A stretch of DNA of 64,000 nucleotides from Solirubrobacter deserti (GCF_027587175.1 NZ_JAPCID010000003.1:62001-126000); one strand, 5' to 3'; numbered from the stretch's first letter, positions 50,707 to 61,049 are shown. Notes: generated by a model from the sequence alone, not told the origin. Program-made: numbers and translations.

Positions 50707-50758
50707 CGCACACCTCACCAAGAACGACGAAACCCCCGCAAAGGCGAGGGTTTCGTGG

Positions 50759-50834
<76 letters not shown>

Positions 50835-50856
50835 GTGCGCGAAAGCAGGGTAGCGC

Positions 50857-52059
50857 CTAGGCGGCCTCGAGGCGATTCGCGATCATCTTGGCGATTGCCA
50901 GGGACGAGGTCGCGGCCGGGGACGGGGCGTTGCGGACGTGCAGGACGCCCGGGCCGGAGGCGAAGGCGAAGTCGTCGAGCAAGGCGCCGGAGCGGTCGAC
51001 GGCTTGGGCGCGGATGCCGGCGGGGCCCGGCTCGACGTCGTCGGTGGTCAACGCCGGGACGTAGTCGGCGCACGCGCGCACGAAGGTGCTCTGGCGGGCG
51101 GCGAAGTTCATCTCGGACAGGCCCGTGCGCCAGAAGCGGCGGGCCATCCGCCAGGTGCCGGGCCAGCGCAAGGTCGCGCCGATGTCAAAGCGGTTCAGGG
51201 TCCGCAGTGAATACGCGGAGCGGCCGGGCGACAACAAGGCCGTGGGGCCGAGCCACACGTCGCCGGAGATCGTCTTGCTCAGGTGGACGCCGAGGAACGG
51301 CAGCGACGGATCCGGGACCGGGTAAATCAGGCCGCGGACGAGCTCACGGGCCGCGGGCTTCAGCTTCAGGTAGCCGCCGCGGAAGGGGACGATTCTCGGG
51401 TTCTCGTCTTCGCCGCTGCGTTCGGCGAGCCGGTCGGACCACAGGCCGGCGCAGGCCACAGCGCGCGCCGCCGGAATGTCGCCGGCGCTGGTGGAGACGA
51501 CCGTCGTCCCACCGGAGCGGGTGATCGCCCGCACCGACACGCCCGTCTGGATGGTCGCGCCCAGGGACTCGATCTCCGTCGCCATCACGCGGGCGACGGC
51601 GGCGAAGTCGACGATGCCCGTCTCAGGGCTGAGCAGGGCCGCGGCGCCCACCGCGTGGGGCTCGATCTCGGGGATCTCCGCGCCGGAAAGGCGGCGGAGG
51701 CCCGGGACGCCGTTCTCGATCCCTCGGCGCTCGAGCTCGTCGAGGGCGGGGAGCTCCGACGGGTTGCGGGCGATGATCAGCTTGCCGCACTTCTCGTAGG
51801 GCACCCCGTGGGCGTCGCAGTACCGGTAGAGCTCGTTGCGGCCCTCGGTGCAGAGCTGGGCCTTCAGCGATCCTGGCTTGTAGTAGATGCCCGCGTGCAC
51901 CACGCCGGAGTTGTGGCCGGTCTGGTGGGGGGCGATCTGCGGCTCGCGTTCCAACACCAACACGCGGGAGCCGGGCGAGCGCAGCAGCAGTTCGCGGGCC
52001 GTCGCGAGGCCGAGGATGCCCGCGCCGACGACGACCGTGTCCCAGGACGCGTCGCTCAA
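50857..52059 (-). CDS. lhgO: LhgO-like FAD-dependent L-2-hydroxyacid oxidase
   Basis: The protein is 400 residues from a TTG at 52,059 overlapping the upstream stop (TTGA). The N-terminal 'VVVGAGILGLATARELL' is a DAO-type Rossmann motif, with 'HQTGHNSGVVHAGIYYKPGSLKAQLC', 'LIIARNPSELPALDELERRG' and 'GAGGGYLK'-type 'VPFRGGYLKLKP', the L-2-hydroxyglutarate oxidase pattern. Such enzymes oxidise L-2-hydroxyglutarate to 2-oxoglutarate. Being coupled to a sugar-acid-type dehydratase, a related hydroxyacid is also possible. Confidence 0.87.
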   Translation of the reverse strand: MSDASWDTVVVGAGILGLATARELLLRSPGSRVLVLEREPQIAPHQTGHNSGVVHAGIYYKPGSLKAQLCTEGRNELYRYCDAHGVPYEKCGKLIIARNPSELPALDELERRGIENGVPGLRRLSGAEIPEIEPHAVGAAALLSPETGIVDFAAVARVMATEIESLGATIQTGVSVRAITRSGGTTVVSTSAGDIPAARAVACAGLWSDRLAERSGEDENPRIVPFRGGYLKLKPAARELVRGLIYPVPDPSLPFLGVHLSKTISGDVWLGPTALLSPGRSAYSLRTLNRFDIGATLRWPGTWRMARRFWRTGLSEMNFAARQSTFVRACADYVPALTTDDVEPGPAGIRAQAVDRSGALLDDFAFASGPGVLHVRNAPSPAATSSLAIAKMIANRLEAA

Positions 52060-53729
52060 TGGATCGCGGGCTCCGGGACCCCGCCGGCGCCGTGGAGGAA
52101 GTCGAAGTCGCAGCCCTGGTGGGCCTGGGTGACGTGCTGGGCGAACAGCTTCGCGTAGCCGCGCTCGGCGGGGAACGCTCGCGGGCGCCACGCGTCGCGG
52201 CGGGACGACAGCACCTCGGCGGACACCTCGAGGTCGAGGCGGCGGCCGGGCACGTCCAGGGTCACCCGATCACCGGTTTGGATCAAGGCGAGCGGGCCGC
52301 CCAGAAAGGACTCAGGACTGACGTGGAGCACGCACGTACCGTAAGCGGTGCCGGACATGCGCGCGTCGCTGATCCGCACCATGTCACGGACGCCGGCCGC
52401 CAGCAGCTTCTTGGGGATCGGCAGCATGCCCCACTCGGGCATCCCCGGGCCACCCAGCGGTCCGGAGCTGCGGAGCACCAGCACCGACTCGGGCCCCACA
52501 TCCAACGAGGGATCGTCGATGCGCGCGTTCATGTCGTCGTAGTCCTCGAAGACGACGGCCGGGCCGGTGTGCTGCAACAGCTCCGGAGAAGCTGCAGAGG
52601 CCTTGATGACGCAGCCGTCCGGCGCGAGCGAGCCGTGCAGGATGGCCAGCGCACCCTGCTGCTTGACCGGGTTCTCCAGCGGCCGGATGACGTCGTCGTC
52701 CCACACCTGCGCGCCCGCCAGCGTCTCGTGCAGAGAGTGGCCGGAGACGGTGGGGACGTCGTGCAACTGCAAGCGCGACATCAATCCGCGCAGGCCGCCG
52801 GCCTCGAAGAAGTCCTGCATCAGGTACTGCCCGCTGGGCCGCAGGTTCGCGAGCACGGGCACCTCGCGGGAGAGCTCGTCGAAGCGCCGCAACGACACGT
52901 CGATGCCGGCGCGCCCCGCCATGGCGATCAGGTGGATCACCGCGTTGGTGGAGCCGCCCAAGGCCAATACGACCTTGATCGCGTTCTCGAACGAGTCCAA
53001 CGACAGCGGCGGCGCAGGCAAGGACACGATGCGACGGCCGGACGCCACCGCCATACGCGGATGATCCGCATCGGCTGCCGGGATCGACGCCGCGCCCGGC
53101 AAGGACAACCCGAGCGCCTCCACGGCGGACGTCATGGTCGACGCCGTGCCCATCGTCATGCAGTGGCCGGGCGAACTCGCGATGCGTTCTTCCGCGGAGT
53201 GCCAATCGTCCTCCGTGATCGTCCCCGCGCGCAGCTCGTCCCAGTACTTCCAGACGTCGCTGCCGCTCCCCAGCGTCCGCCCGCGCCAGGACGCCCGCAG
53301 CATCGGGCCGGCGGGCACGAAGATGAACGGCAGCTGCGCGGACACGGCGCCCATGACCAGCGCGGGAGTCGTCTTGTCGCACCCGCCCAGCAACACGGCG
53401 CCGTCGAAGGGATACGAGCGCAGCAGCTCCTCGGTCTCCATCGCCAACAGGTTCCGATACAGCATCGTGGACGGCTTCATGAACGGCTCGCTCAACGACA
53501 GCGCCGGGACCTCCAACGGAAACCCACCCGCCTGCCAGACGCCGCGCTTGACGCTCTCGGCGCGATCGCGCAGATGCGTGTGACACGGGTTGATCTCGCT
53601 CCACGTGTTGACCACCGCGATCACGGGCTTGCCGCGGAAGTCCTCGCGGTCGAAGCCCATCTGCAACGTCCTCGAGCGGTGCCCGAACGACCGCAGGTCG
53701 TCGACGCCGAACCACCGGTGGCTGCGCAT
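52056..53729 (-). CDS. IlvD/Edd family dehydratase (sugar-acid type)
   Basis: The protein is 557 residues; starts at 53,738 (ATG) or 53,729 (ATG) are both possible. Family signatures are 'VNTWSEINPCHTHLR' (cluster Cys), 'PFDGAVLLGGCDKTTPA' (second Cys), 'GHCMTMGTASTMTS' (third Cys) and 'VRISDARMSGTAYGT'. The 'SEINPCH' and 'GCDKTTPA' wording matches L-arabinonate/D-xylonate-type dehydratases more than IlvD. It dehydrates a sugar acid or 2,3-dihydroxy acid with a [2Fe-2S] cluster. It is coupled to the LhgO-like gene. Confidence 0.85.
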   Translation of the reverse strand: MRSHRWFGVDDLRSFGHRSRTLQMGFDREDFRGKPVIAVVNTWSEINPCHTHLRDRAESVKRGVWQAGGFPLEVPALSLSEPFMKPSTMLYRNLLAMETEELLRSYPFDGAVLLGGCDKTTPALVMGAVSAQLPFIFVPAGPMLRASWRGRTLGSGSDVWKYWDELRAGTITEDDWHSAEERIASSPGHCMTMGTASTMTSAVEALGLSLPGAASIPAADADHPRMAVASGRRIVSLPAPPLSLDSFENAIKVVLALGGSTNAVIHLIAMAGRAGIDVSLRRFDELSREVPVLANLRPSGQYLMQDFFEAGGLRGLMSRLQLHDVPTVSGHSLHETLAGAQVWDDDVIRPLENPVKQQGALAILHGSLAPDGCVIKASAASPELLQHTGPAVVFEDYDDMNARIDDPSLDVGPESVLVLRSSGPLGGPGMPEWGMLPIPKKLLAAGVRDMVRISDARMSGTAYGTCVLHVSPESFLGGPLALIQTGDRVTLDVPGRRLDLEVSAEVLSSRRDAWRPRAFPAERGYAKLFAQHVTQAHQGCDFDFLHGAGGVPEPAIH

Positions 53730-53744
53730 CGTCACCATCCTCGC

Positions 53745-54440
53745 ATGGACGCCCGGACGCTCGACCTCCTCAAACAGGCCAGCACCGCCACCATCTCCAC
53801 GCAGTTGCTCAGCCGCGGGCTGCGCAACACCTTCCTGCACGGCGTCAAGCCGCTCACCGACCGCAGGATGGCCGGGCCCGCCTTCACGCTGCGCTACATC
53901 CCGGCGCGCGAGGACCTCGACGTGTTGTCCGTCTATCAGGACTACGACCACCCGCAGCGCAAGGCGGTCGAGACGGTGCCAGAAGGCCACGTCCTGGTCA
54001 TGGACTGCCGCGGGCAGGGCCGGGCGGCGTCCGCGGGCGCGATCCTCGCCAAGCGGCTCGAGGTGCGCGGAGCCGGAGGGCTCGTGACCGACGGCACCCT
54101 GAGAGACACGCCCGCGATCGAGACACTCGACCTGCCGGTCTACGCCCAGGGCGCGAGCCCGCTCACCAACCTGGCGCAGCACCACGCCGTGGACATCAAC
54201 GTGCCGATCGGCTGCGCCGAGGTCGCGATCTATCCGGGCGACATCCTGGTCGGCGACGGCGAGGGCGTCGTGTGTGTGCCGCAGGAGCTGGCGACCGAGG
54301 TCGCGGAGGCGGCGTACGAGCAGGAGCGGCTGGAGGAATGGATCGCCGCCGAGATCGCCACCGGCAAGCCGCTCCGAGGCACGTACCCGCCCGACCGAAC
54401 CACCCTGGAGCGCTACCACCAGCAGCGCACCTCGGGCTAG
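53745..54440 (+). CDS. RraA-like protein / HMG-CHA-type aldolase family
   Basis: The protein is 231 residues. 'ASTATISTQLLSRGLRNTFLHGVKPL', 'GHVLVMDCRGQGRAASAGAILAKRLEVRGAGGLVTDGTLRDTPAI' (in parts) and 'VPIGCAEVAIYPGDILVGDGEGVVCVP' fit the RraA-like fold; the 'R-D' and Gly-rich loop are the metal/pyruvate site of the class II aldolases in the family. With the divergent dehydratase it suggests a catabolic route for a sugar acid ending in retro-aldol cleavage. Its ATG is only 15 nt from the dehydratase start. Confidence 0.82.
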   Translation: MDARTLDLLKQASTATISTQLLSRGLRNTFLHGVKPLTDRRMAGPAFTLRYIPAREDLDVLSVYQDYDHPQRKAVETVPEGHVLVMDCRGQGRAASAGAILAKRLEVRGAGGLVTDGTLRDTPAIETLDLPVYAQGASPLTNLAQHHAVDINVPIGCAEVAIYPGDILVGDGEGVVCVPQELATEVAEAAYEQERLEEWIAAEIATGKPLRGTYPPDRTTLERYHQQRTSG

Positions 54441-54669
54441 CCGCACCCGAAGAGACGTGCGGGCATGAAGGCGGGCCGGGCCCCGGCGAGCGAAGCTACG
54501 TCTCGTGCTGAAGCGATCCTCCTCCCCGCTCAACAGCCACGCCGCGGCCGCCAATGCGCTTTCACCGGCGGTCGACGCGCGCGTTCCTGGCAGCGCAGCC
54601 AGCGACGCACCCAGCGCACAGCCTGACCAGCTGAGCGCGCTCATCTTCTAGACAGACTCCCCGCAGCGT

Positions 54670-54696
54670 GAGCTGAGCCCCCCAAGGGCTCAGCTC
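54670..54696. repeat. Perfect 11-bp hairpin upstream of GNAT gene
   Basis: GAGCTGAGCCC and GGGCTCAGCTC with a CCCAA loop lie 25 nt before the GNAT ATG. The 280-nt gap 54,441-54,720 has no other recognisable feature. The hairpin may end the RraA-like transcript; no T-tract follows. Confidence 0.5.
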
Positions 54697-54720
54697 CGCC
54701 GCTAGGGTCCCGCCATCACG

Positions 54721-55476
54721 ATGGATGACGCGGAGCTCAAACGGCGCCTGTGGGACGGCTTCGCCTCGCTGCAGACGCTGCTCGGGGGAAGTGCGAAGAA
54801 CGGGTTCGTCCTCGAGCGCGACGGCCTGATGGCGTCGGTGGTCCCGAGCGCGCCCGACTCCCCGGCGCTGAACGCCGCCGTGGCGCTCAAGCCGGACATG
54901 GCGCTGCACATGCTCGACGAGCTGGAGGTCCGCTACGGCGACGCCGGCGTGCGCCGCTGGGCGATCTGGGTCGACGGCAGCGCGCGCGGCGTCACGTCCG
55001 AGCTGCGGCACGCGGGCCTCGCCATCGCGTCCGCCTCCCCCGGCATGGGCGCGGCGCTGGAGGACCTCAAGATCGACCTCACGACGGCCAACCCGCGTCC
55101 GAATGCCGACCTGCGCACCGTCGGGCGGGTCAACGACCTCGCCTACGGGAACGTCGACAGCCGGCTGGAACGCACGCTCGCGACCTTGCACGAGGGCACG
55201 CTGCGCGGCTACAAGGCCGACCTCAACGGCGCGCCCGCCGCGGTCGCGCTCGCGCTGCACCACGGGCAGGACTGCGGCGTCTCGTTCGTGGCGACCGTCC
55301 CGAAGGCGAGACGCCAGGGCCTGGCGACGCAGGTGATGCGCAGCGCGCTCGCGGATGCCCAACGCTTCCAGCTCACCACTATCACGCTGCAGGCCACCGA
55401 GCTAGGGGAACGTCTGTACCAACAGCTGGGTCTAAGACGCCTCTGTCCGATGGAGTTGTGGGAACGGCGACGCTGA
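54721..55476 (+). CDS. GNAT-fold acetyltransferase-like protein
   Basis: The protein is 251 residues. The N-terminal half is less conserved; the C-terminal half has 'AAVALALHHGQDCGVSFVATVPKARRQGLATQVMRSALADA', including the acetyl-CoA pyrophosphate loop 'RRQGLAT', then 'ITLQATELGERLYQQLGLRR'. The substrate is unknown. It is 22 nt upstream of the membrane phosphoesterase and probably begins a long co-directional run into the biotin genes. Confidence 0.8.
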   Translation: MDDAELKRRLWDGFASLQTLLGGSAKNGFVLERDGLMASVVPSAPDSPALNAAVALKPDMALHMLDELEVRYGDAGVRRWAIWVDGSARGVTSELRHAGLAIASASPGMGAALEDLKIDLTTANPRPNADLRTVGRVNDLAYGNVDSRLERTLATLHEGTLRGYKADLNGAPAAVALALHHGQDCGVSFVATVPKARRQGLATQVMRSALADAQRFQLTTITLQATELGERLYQQLGLRRLCPMELWERRR

Positions 55477-55498
55477 CGTCGTACGTTAGTTGGGACGG

Positions 55499-57034
55499 AT
55501 GGCGAGTGTTGCCGAACGGCACGAACAGCACACCGGGAACGGCGGGCCCCCGCCGCGGCACCTGCGACCGGACCTCAAGAGCCGCCTGATCACCTCGGTC
55601 CGGCGCGCGCTGTCGATCCTGCTGGTGGTCGCCGCGACGTGCGGCGGCGCCTACCTCGCGCTGGTCGCCTACAACCAGAGCTCGACGCTGTCGGTGGGCG
55701 AGATCCGCATGTCCGTGTCACCCGGGCATCGCGGCGCGCTCGACGTCTACGTCCCGCTCGTGGACTGGGGTGCGCGCTTTGAGGCGATCCGGGCGCCGCT
55801 GCGCCTGCGGGTCGACCTGCAGACGATCAACCGCGGCGTCGCGACCGGGCTCGCGCAGGGGCAGTCGCTCGACATCGACCGGGTGCGGATCGAGGCGCAG
55901 GAGGCGCTCAGGAGCTTCATCATCCGGCTGATCCTGCTGACGGTCGGCGCGGGAGCGGCGCTCGGGCTGCTGACCGCGTTCGCCATCCGCAGCCGGGTCC
56001 TGCGGCTCAGATGGACAGCGCCGACGTCCGTCCTGACCGCGGTGGGGATCGGTGTCGCGATGGTGGCGCTGATCCCGCCGCGCGGCGAGATCTCCGACCC
56101 GCAGTACTACGCGCACGGCCCGGACATCCCGCGCGCGCTCGAGGCGGTGGAGGCCGCGCAGCGCACACCGGGGGTGCTCGACCAGGAGCTCGACGCCCAG
56201 CTCGTCGGCCTTGCGCGGCTCGTGATCGACCCGGGCCGGCGGCAGAGCCTGGCCGGCCAGCCGACCATCACCGTCGCCTCGGACCTGCACAACAACGCGG
56301 TGGCGCTGGACGTGCTCGAACGCGCCAGCGACGATGGTCCGCTGTTCTTCGTCGGCGACCTGACCGACCGCGGCTCGCCGCTGGAGACCGCCCTGGTCCG
56401 GCGCGTCGCGCACGCGGGTGACCCGTTCGTGTTCGTCTCCGGCAACCACGACTCCGACTACCTCTCGCGGGAGCTGGCGGAGGAGGGCGCGATCGTGCTC
56501 ACGCGCCGCGGGCGGCTGAAGGCGGACGGCTCCTACGGGCCCGTCATCAACAGGATCGCCGGCCTGCAGGTGGCGGGGTACGACGACCCGTTCGAGCGCC
56601 TGAGCTCGCAGTCGTTCCGCGACCGCTTCGACAACATCCCGCAGCCCGGCATGCCGGAGACGTTCGCCAACTGGCTGCGACCGCTGGTCGGGAAGGTCGA
56701 CGTCGTCATGGTCCACGAGCCGCAGCTGCTGAGCACCGCGCTCCAGGTCCTCAAGGACGACCCGCCGGAGCGCCCGCTCGTCTTTCTCGTCGGCCATACG
56801 CACGAGACCGACGTCGCCACCCAGCCGGGCGTCAGCGTGATCAACGGCGGCTCGATCGGCGCGGGCGGCACCGGCAACCTGACCGAGAGCACCGCGCTCA
56901 GCCTCGCCCGCTTCACGTTCACGCTCAAGCCTTCCTTCCAGCCGCTGGCGGCGGACCTGGTGTCGATCGACCCCGGCACGGGCAACTCCTCCGCACGGCG
57001 CGAGATCTTGGAGCCGGTAGGGTCGACGCCTTGA
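55499..57034 (+). CDS. Membrane-anchored calcineurin-like metallophosphoesterase
   Basis: The protein is 511 residues. Membrane helices are at about 39-57, 140-165 and 180-196; the catalytic part from about residue 255 has the ordered metallophosphoesterase motifs 'TVASDLHNN', '[11 protein letters not shown]', '[12 protein letters not shown]' and '[11 protein letters not shown]', with 'MVHEPQLL' between. The enzyme domain is probably outside the membrane. Its last codons overlap the TTG of bioA, so it is translationally coupled to the biotin operon although no biotin role is known for the family. Confidence 0.85.
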   Translation: MASVAERHEQHTGNGGPPPRHLRPDLKSRLITSVRRALSILLVVAATCGGAYLALVAYNQSSTLSVGEIRMSVSPGHRGALDVYVPLVDWGARFEAIRAPLRLRVDLQTINRGVATGLAQGQSLDIDRVRIEAQEALRSFIIRLILLTVGAGAALGLLTAFAIRSRVLRLRWTAPTSVLTAVGIGVAMVALIPPRGEISDPQYYAHGPDIPRALEAVEAAQRTPGVLDQELDAQLVGLARLVIDPGRRQSLAGQPTITVASDLHNNAVALDVLERASDDGPLFFVGDLTDRGSPLETALVRRVAHAGDPFVFVSGNHDSDYLSRELAEEGAIVLTRRGRLKADGSYGPVINRIAGLQVAGYDDPFERLSSQSFRDRFDNIPQPGMPETFANWLRPLVGKVDVVMVHEPQLLSTALQVLKDDPPERPLVFLVGHTHETDVATQPGVSVINGGSIGAGGTGNLTESTALSLARFTFTLKPSFQPLAADLVSIDPGTGNSSARREILEPVGSTP

Positions 57035-58233
57035 ACCTCGAGCTGGACCGGACGCGCATCTGGCACCCGTATGGCCCCATTCCCGCCACCACGGCGCCGC
57101 TGCCCGTGGTCTCGGCCGAGGGCGTGCGGCTCAGGCTCGAGGACGGGCGGGAGCTCGTGGACGGCATGGCCTCCTGGTGGTGCGCGATTCACGGGTATCG
57201 CCATCCGGTCATCGACGCTGCCGTCACCGACCAGCTCGGCCGGATGGCGCACGTGATGTTCGGCGGGCTCACGCACGAACCGGCGATCCGGCTCGCCCAG
57301 CGCCTGACGGACTGGACCGGGCTCGACCATGTGTTCTTCGCCGACTCGGGAAGCGTGAGCGTCGAGGTCGCGATCAAGCTCGTCCTGCAGTCCTGGCACG
57401 GTGAGCGCCGGCAGCTGCTGACCTGGCGCGGCGGCTATCACGGCGACACGTTCGGCGCGATGGCGGTCTGCGACCCGGACGGCGGGATGCACTCGATGTG
57501 GAAGGGATCGCTGGCCGAGCACGTGTTCGCGCCGCTGCCCGAGTGGACGCCGGAGTGGGAAGCCGAGGTCCGCCGCCTGTTCGACGCGCATGAGCTCGCC
57601 GGCGTGATCGTGGAGCCGGTCGTCCAGGGCGCGGGCGGCATGCGGTTCCACCCCCGCGAGTGCGTGCAGCTGCTGCGCGAGCTCTGCGACGAGCACGGCG
57701 TGCCGCTCATCCTGGACGAGATCGCGACCGGCTTCGGCCGCACCGGCACGCTGTTCGCCGCCGCCGAGCTGGCCGACGTGCTGTGCCTCGGCAAGGCGCT
57801 CACCGGCGGCTACATGACGCTCGCCGCCACGCTCTGCCGCGCGGAGCTCGCGGAACGGATTGACGGGCCGCTCATGCACGGCCCGACGTTCATGGCCAAC
57901 CCGCTGGCCGCGTCCGCGGCGCTCGCCTCCACCGGGCTGCTCGAGGACGGCGGCTGGAAGGACGACGTCGCACGGATCGAGCGCGGGCTGGCGCAGCTGC
58001 ACGACGCGCGCGAGCTGCCCGGAGTGAAAGACGTCCGCGTGAAGGGCGCGATCGGCGTCATCCAGCTCGACCACCCGATCGACGGGGTCGCGGCCACCCG
58101 GGCGGCGGTCGAGCACGGTGTGTGGCTGCGTCCGTTCCGGGACCTCGTGTACACGATGCCTCCCTACGTGACCGACGACGAGGACATCGCGCGCATCTGC
58201 GCCGCGGCCATCGCGGGAGCGGCGGCCGGATGA
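57031..58233 (+). CDS. bioA: Adenosylmethionine-8-amino-7-oxononanoate aminotransferase
   Basis: The protein is 400 residues from a TTG overlapping the upstream TGA. Class III aminotransferase motifs are clear: '[10 protein letters not shown]', '[14 protein letters not shown]', '[17 protein letters not shown]', '[17 protein letters not shown]' and PLP-Lys K255 in '[11 protein letters not shown]'. It makes 7,8-diaminononanoate from KAPA using SAM. First gene of bioA-D-B-bsaP-F. Confidence 0.95.
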   Translation: MNLELDRTRIWHPYGPIPATTAPLPVVSAEGVRLRLEDGRELVDGMASWWCAIHGYRHPVIDAAVTDQLGRMAHVMFGGLTHEPAIRLAQRLTDWTGLDHVFFADSGSVSVEVAIKLVLQSWHGERRQLLTWRGGYHGDTFGAMAVCDPDGGMHSMWKGSLAEHVFAPLPEWTPEWEAEVRRLFDAHELAGVIVEPVVQGAGGMRFHPRECVQLLRELCDEHGVPLILDEIATGFGRTGTLFAAAELADVLCLGKALTGGYMTLAATLCRAELAERIDGPLMHGPTFMANPLAASAALASTGLLEDGGWKDDVARIERGLAQLHDARELPGVKDVRVKGAIGVIQLDHPIDGVAATRAAVEHGVWLRPFRDLVYTMPPYVTDDEDIARICAAAIAGAAAG

Positions 58234-58817
58234 GGGTCGTCGTGACCGGCACCGACACGGGGGTCGGCAAGACGTGGGTGAGCGCCGCCATCGCCCGCCC
58301 CGGCGACGCCTACGTCAAGGCCGCGCAGACCGGCGACGACGATGACGCGGCGACCGTGCGCGAGCTGAGCGGCGCCGAGGTGCACACGCTCGCGCGCTAC
58401 CCGGAGCCGCTCGCGCCCGCCACCGCGGCGCGGCGGGCCAAGATGCCGACCGTCCCCATGGCCGAGGTCGCGCACTTCGTGCAGCAGCTCGAGCACGAGC
58501 GCGTGATCATCGAGGGTGCCGGCGGGCTGCTCGTGCAGCTCGACGACCAGGGCGGGACGATCGCCGATGTCGCGCATGTGCTCGACGCGCCGCTGATCGT
58601 GGTCGCGCGCGCGGGCCTGGGCACGCTCAATCACACGGCGCTGACCGTCGAGGCGATCGAGCGGCGCGGGCTGCGCTGCCTCGGCCTCGTGATCGGCGCC
58701 TGGCCGCGCGACCCCGACCTCGCCGCGCAGTGCAACCTTGAAGACCTCACCCAGATCGCGCCCGTCCTCGGGAGGATCCCGGAGGGAGAATTCACGACCA
58801 TGGAGATCCCCGCATGA
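58230..58817 (+). CDS. bioD: Dethiobiotin synthetase
   Basis: The protein is 195 residues, slightly short for the family. The P-loop is '[19 protein letters not shown]', the substrate Lys lies in '[12 protein letters not shown]', and '[15 protein letters not shown]' is the second conserved block. It forms the ureido ring of dethiobiotin using ATP and CO2. Its ATG overlaps the bioA stop and its own stop overlaps the bioB ATG. Confidence 0.94.
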   Translation: MRVVVTGTDTGVGKTWVSAAIARPGDAYVKAAQTGDDDDAATVRELSGAEVHTLARYPEPLAPATAARRAKMPTVPMAEVAHFVQQLEHERVIIEGAGGLLVQLDDQGGTIADVAHVLDAPLIVVARAGLGTLNHTALTVEAIERRGLRCLGLVIGAWPRDPDLAAQCNLEDLTQIAPVLGRIPEGEFTTMEIPA

Positions 58818-59803
58818 TTCTCGACATCGCCCGTGAGCAGGTCCTGGAGCGGGGCGTCGGCCTGGACGAGGCGCAGACGCTCGAGGTCCTGCGGCTCCCG
58901 GATGAGCGTGTCGATGACGCGCTCGAGCTCGCCCACGAGGTCCGCATGCGCCATTGCGGGCCGGAGGTGGAGGTCGAGGGCATCGTCTCCATCAAGACCG
59001 GCGGCTGCCCCGAGGACTGCCATTTCTGCAGCCAGTCCGGCCGCTTCGAGACGCCCGTGCGGGCCGTCCGGCTGGACATCCCCAGCCTCGTCGAAGCGGC
59101 CCGCCAGACCGCGGCCACCGGCGCGACCGAGTTCTGCATCGTCGCCGCCGTACGCGGCCCGGACGAGCGGTTGATGGCGCAGGTGCGCGAGGGCGTGAAG
59201 GCGATCCACGACAACGTCGAGATCAACGTCGCGTGCTCGCTCGGCATCCTCACCCGCGAGCAGGGCGAGGAGCTGCGCGACCTCGGCGTGCACCGCTACA
59301 ACCACAACCTCGAGACGGCCCGCAGCCACTTCGGCCACGTCGTCACCACGCACACGTGGGAAGAGCGCTGGGAGACGCTGCAGCTCGTGCGCGAGATGGG
59401 GATGGAGGTCTGCTGCGGCGGGATCATCGGCATGGGCGAGACGCTCGAGCAGCGCGCCGAGCTGGCCGCGCAGTTCGCCGCGCTGAACCCCGACGAGGTG
59501 CCGCTGAACTTCCTCGACCCCCGGCCGGGCACGCCGTTCGCCGGCCTCGAGCCGGTGCCGGCGATGGACGCGCTGCGGACGATCGCGGCCTTCCGCCTCG
59601 CGCTCCCGCGGACCATCCTGCGCTTCGCCGGCGGCCGGGAGCTGACGCTCGGCGACCTGGGCGCGCGCCAGGGCATGGTCGGCGGCATCAACGCCGTGAT
59701 CGTCGGCAACTACCTGACGACGCTCGGCCGTGACCCGCAGGAGGACCTGGACCTGCTGGCCGAGCTGTCGATGCCGGTGAAGGAGCTGAGCAAGACGCTG
59801 TGA
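58814..59803 (+). CDS. bioB: Biotin synthase
   Basis: The protein is 329 residues. The radical-SAM cluster is 'CPEDCHFC' (C65, C69, C72), followed by '[15 protein letters not shown]', '[19 protein letters not shown]' and '[14 protein letters not shown]'. It inserts sulfur into dethiobiotin. Members of this clade can use a [4Fe-5S] auxiliary cluster and depend on BsaP, which is encoded immediately downstream. Confidence 0.95.
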   Translation: MILDIAREQVLERGVGLDEAQTLEVLRLPDERVDDALELAHEVRMRHCGPEVEVEGIVSIKTGGCPEDCHFCSQSGRFETPVRAVRLDIPSLVEAARQTAATGATEFCIVAAVRGPDERLMAQVREGVKAIHDNVEINVACSLGILTREQGEELRDLGVHRYNHNLETARSHFGHVVTTHTWEERWETLQLVREMGMEVCCGGIIGMGETLEQRAELAAQFAALNPDEVPLNFLDPRPGTPFAGLEPVPAMDALRTIAAFRLALPRTILRFAGGRELTLGDLGARQGMVGGINAVIVGNYLTTLGRDPQEDLDLLAELSMPVKELSKTL

Positions 59804-59958
59804 GCTTCTGTCCCGGATGCGGGAAGAGCGACGCGGGGCACGAGAGCTGCGTCCGCCCGCTCGATCCGCCGCGCTTCTGCATCCACTGCGGGCGCAAGCT
59901 GAAGGTCCAGGTGCTGCCGACGGGGTACGTGGCGACGTGCGTCCGCTGCCCGACGTAG
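59800..59958 (+). CDS. bsaP: Biotin synthase auxiliary protein BsaP
   Basis: The 52-residue product starts at a GTG overlapping the bioB stop. It reads '[17 protein letters not shown]', '[16 protein letters not shown]' and '[12 protein letters not shown]', with four Cys pairs/singletons in the order C-x2-C, C, C-x2-C, C-x2-C. This size, Cys layout and position after bioB match mycobacterial BsaP, which supports the iron-sulfur cluster of biotin synthase. It overlaps the bioF start by 22 nt. Confidence 0.85.
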   Translation: MSFCPGCGKSDAGHESCVRPLDPPRFCIHCGRKLKVQVLPTGYVATCVRCPT

Positions 59959-61049
59959 AGCCGTCGCTGAGGCGGTTCCTGCGCGAGATCGAGTCCGCGC
60001 AGGGGCCGACGGTCACGCTCGACGGCCGCGAGGTGACGCTGCTGTGCTCGAACGACTACCTCGGGCTGGCGGGTGATCCGCGCGTGGCCGAGGCGGCCGC
60101 GGAGGCGGCGCTGCGCTGGGGCGCGGGCGCCGGCTCCTCGCAACTCGTCTCCGGCCATATGAGCATTCACCGCGAGCTGGAGGAGCGGCTCGCGGAGCTC
60201 AAGGGCACCGAGGCCTGCGTGCTGTTCGGCTCGGGCTATCTGGCCAACACGGGCGTCGTCGCGGCGCTCGCCAGCGACGGCGTGGTCGCGAGCGACGCGC
60301 TCAACCACGCGTCGATCATCGACGGCTGCCGGCTCGCGCGGGCGCGTACGCACGTGTACGCGCACGGGGACGTTCCTGTCGGCGCTGACGTGATCGTCAC
60401 CGACGCGGTGTTCTCCATGGACGGCGACGTCGCGGACCTGACCGCGCTGGTGGAGACGGGCGCGCGGGTGATCGTCGACGAGGCGCACGCGACCGGCGTG
60501 ATCGGGCGCGAGGGCCGGGGGCTGGTGCACGAGCTCGGGCTCCAGGACCACGTCATCACCGTGGGTACGTTGGGCAAGGCGCTGGGCTCCTACGGCGCGT
60601 TCGTGTGCTGCTCGCGCGAGGTCGCGGACTACCTGGTCAACCGAGCGCGGACGATGATCTACTCGACCGCGCTCCCCCCGCCGTCGATCGGGGCGGCGCT
60701 CAAGGCGCTGGACCTGATGGACGCGGAGCTCGTGAGCCGGCTGCACGCCAACGCGCGGGTGCTGCGGGACGCGCTGGGCGTGGAGGTGTCAGACATGCCG
60801 ATCGTGCCGCTGGTGATCGGCGAGGCCGACGAGGCGATGGCGCTGTGCGAGGCCGCGCTGGAGGACGGCGTGTTCGTCCAGGCCATCCGCCCACCCACCG
60901 TGCCGGACGGGACGTCCCGCTTGCGGGCGGTCGCCACGGCCGCTCACAACCCGGCAACACTGGCCGCATTGCGTGAGAACCTCATGAGCTATCGTGTCCG
61001 CCGAAGGGAAGTAGTCCCGACGGGTGGCGTTCGTCAGCACGGTCAATAG
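59937..61049 (+). CDS. bioF: 8-amino-7-oxononanoate synthase
   Basis: The protein is 370 residues from the GTG at 59,937, inside bsaP. Family blocks are 'LLCSNDYLGLAGDPRV', 'GAGSSQLVSGHMSIHRELEERLA', 'LFGSGYLANTGVVAALA', 'VIVDEAHATGVIG' and PLP-Lys K214 in 'TLGKALGSYGAF'. It condenses pimeloyl-ACP/CoA with alanine. The 3' end overlaps the riboswitch of the next gene, so the aptamer is partly coding. Confidence 0.94.
   Translation: MRPLPDVEPSLRRFLREIESAQGPTVTLDGREVTLLCSNDYLGLAGDPRVAEAAAEAALRWGAGAGSSQLVSGHMSIHRELEERLAELKGTEACVLFGSGYLANTGVVAALASDGVVASDALNHASIIDGCRLARARTHVYAHGDVPVGADVIVTDAVFSMDGDVADLTALVETGARVIVDEAHATGVIGREGRGLVHELGLQDHVITVGTLGKALGSYGAFVCCSREVADYLVNRARTMIYSTALPPPSIGAALKALDLMDAELVSRLHANARVLRDALGVEVSDMPIVPLVIGEADEAMALCEAALEDGVFVQAIRPPTVPDGTSRLRAVATAAHNPATLAALRENLMSYRVRRREVVPTGGVRQHGQ

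Noticed and set aside
54441-54720. Small genes between the RraA-like and GNAT genes
   Set aside because: Open frames here are low-complexity and overlap a perfect hairpin; no ribosome site or family similarity is visible.
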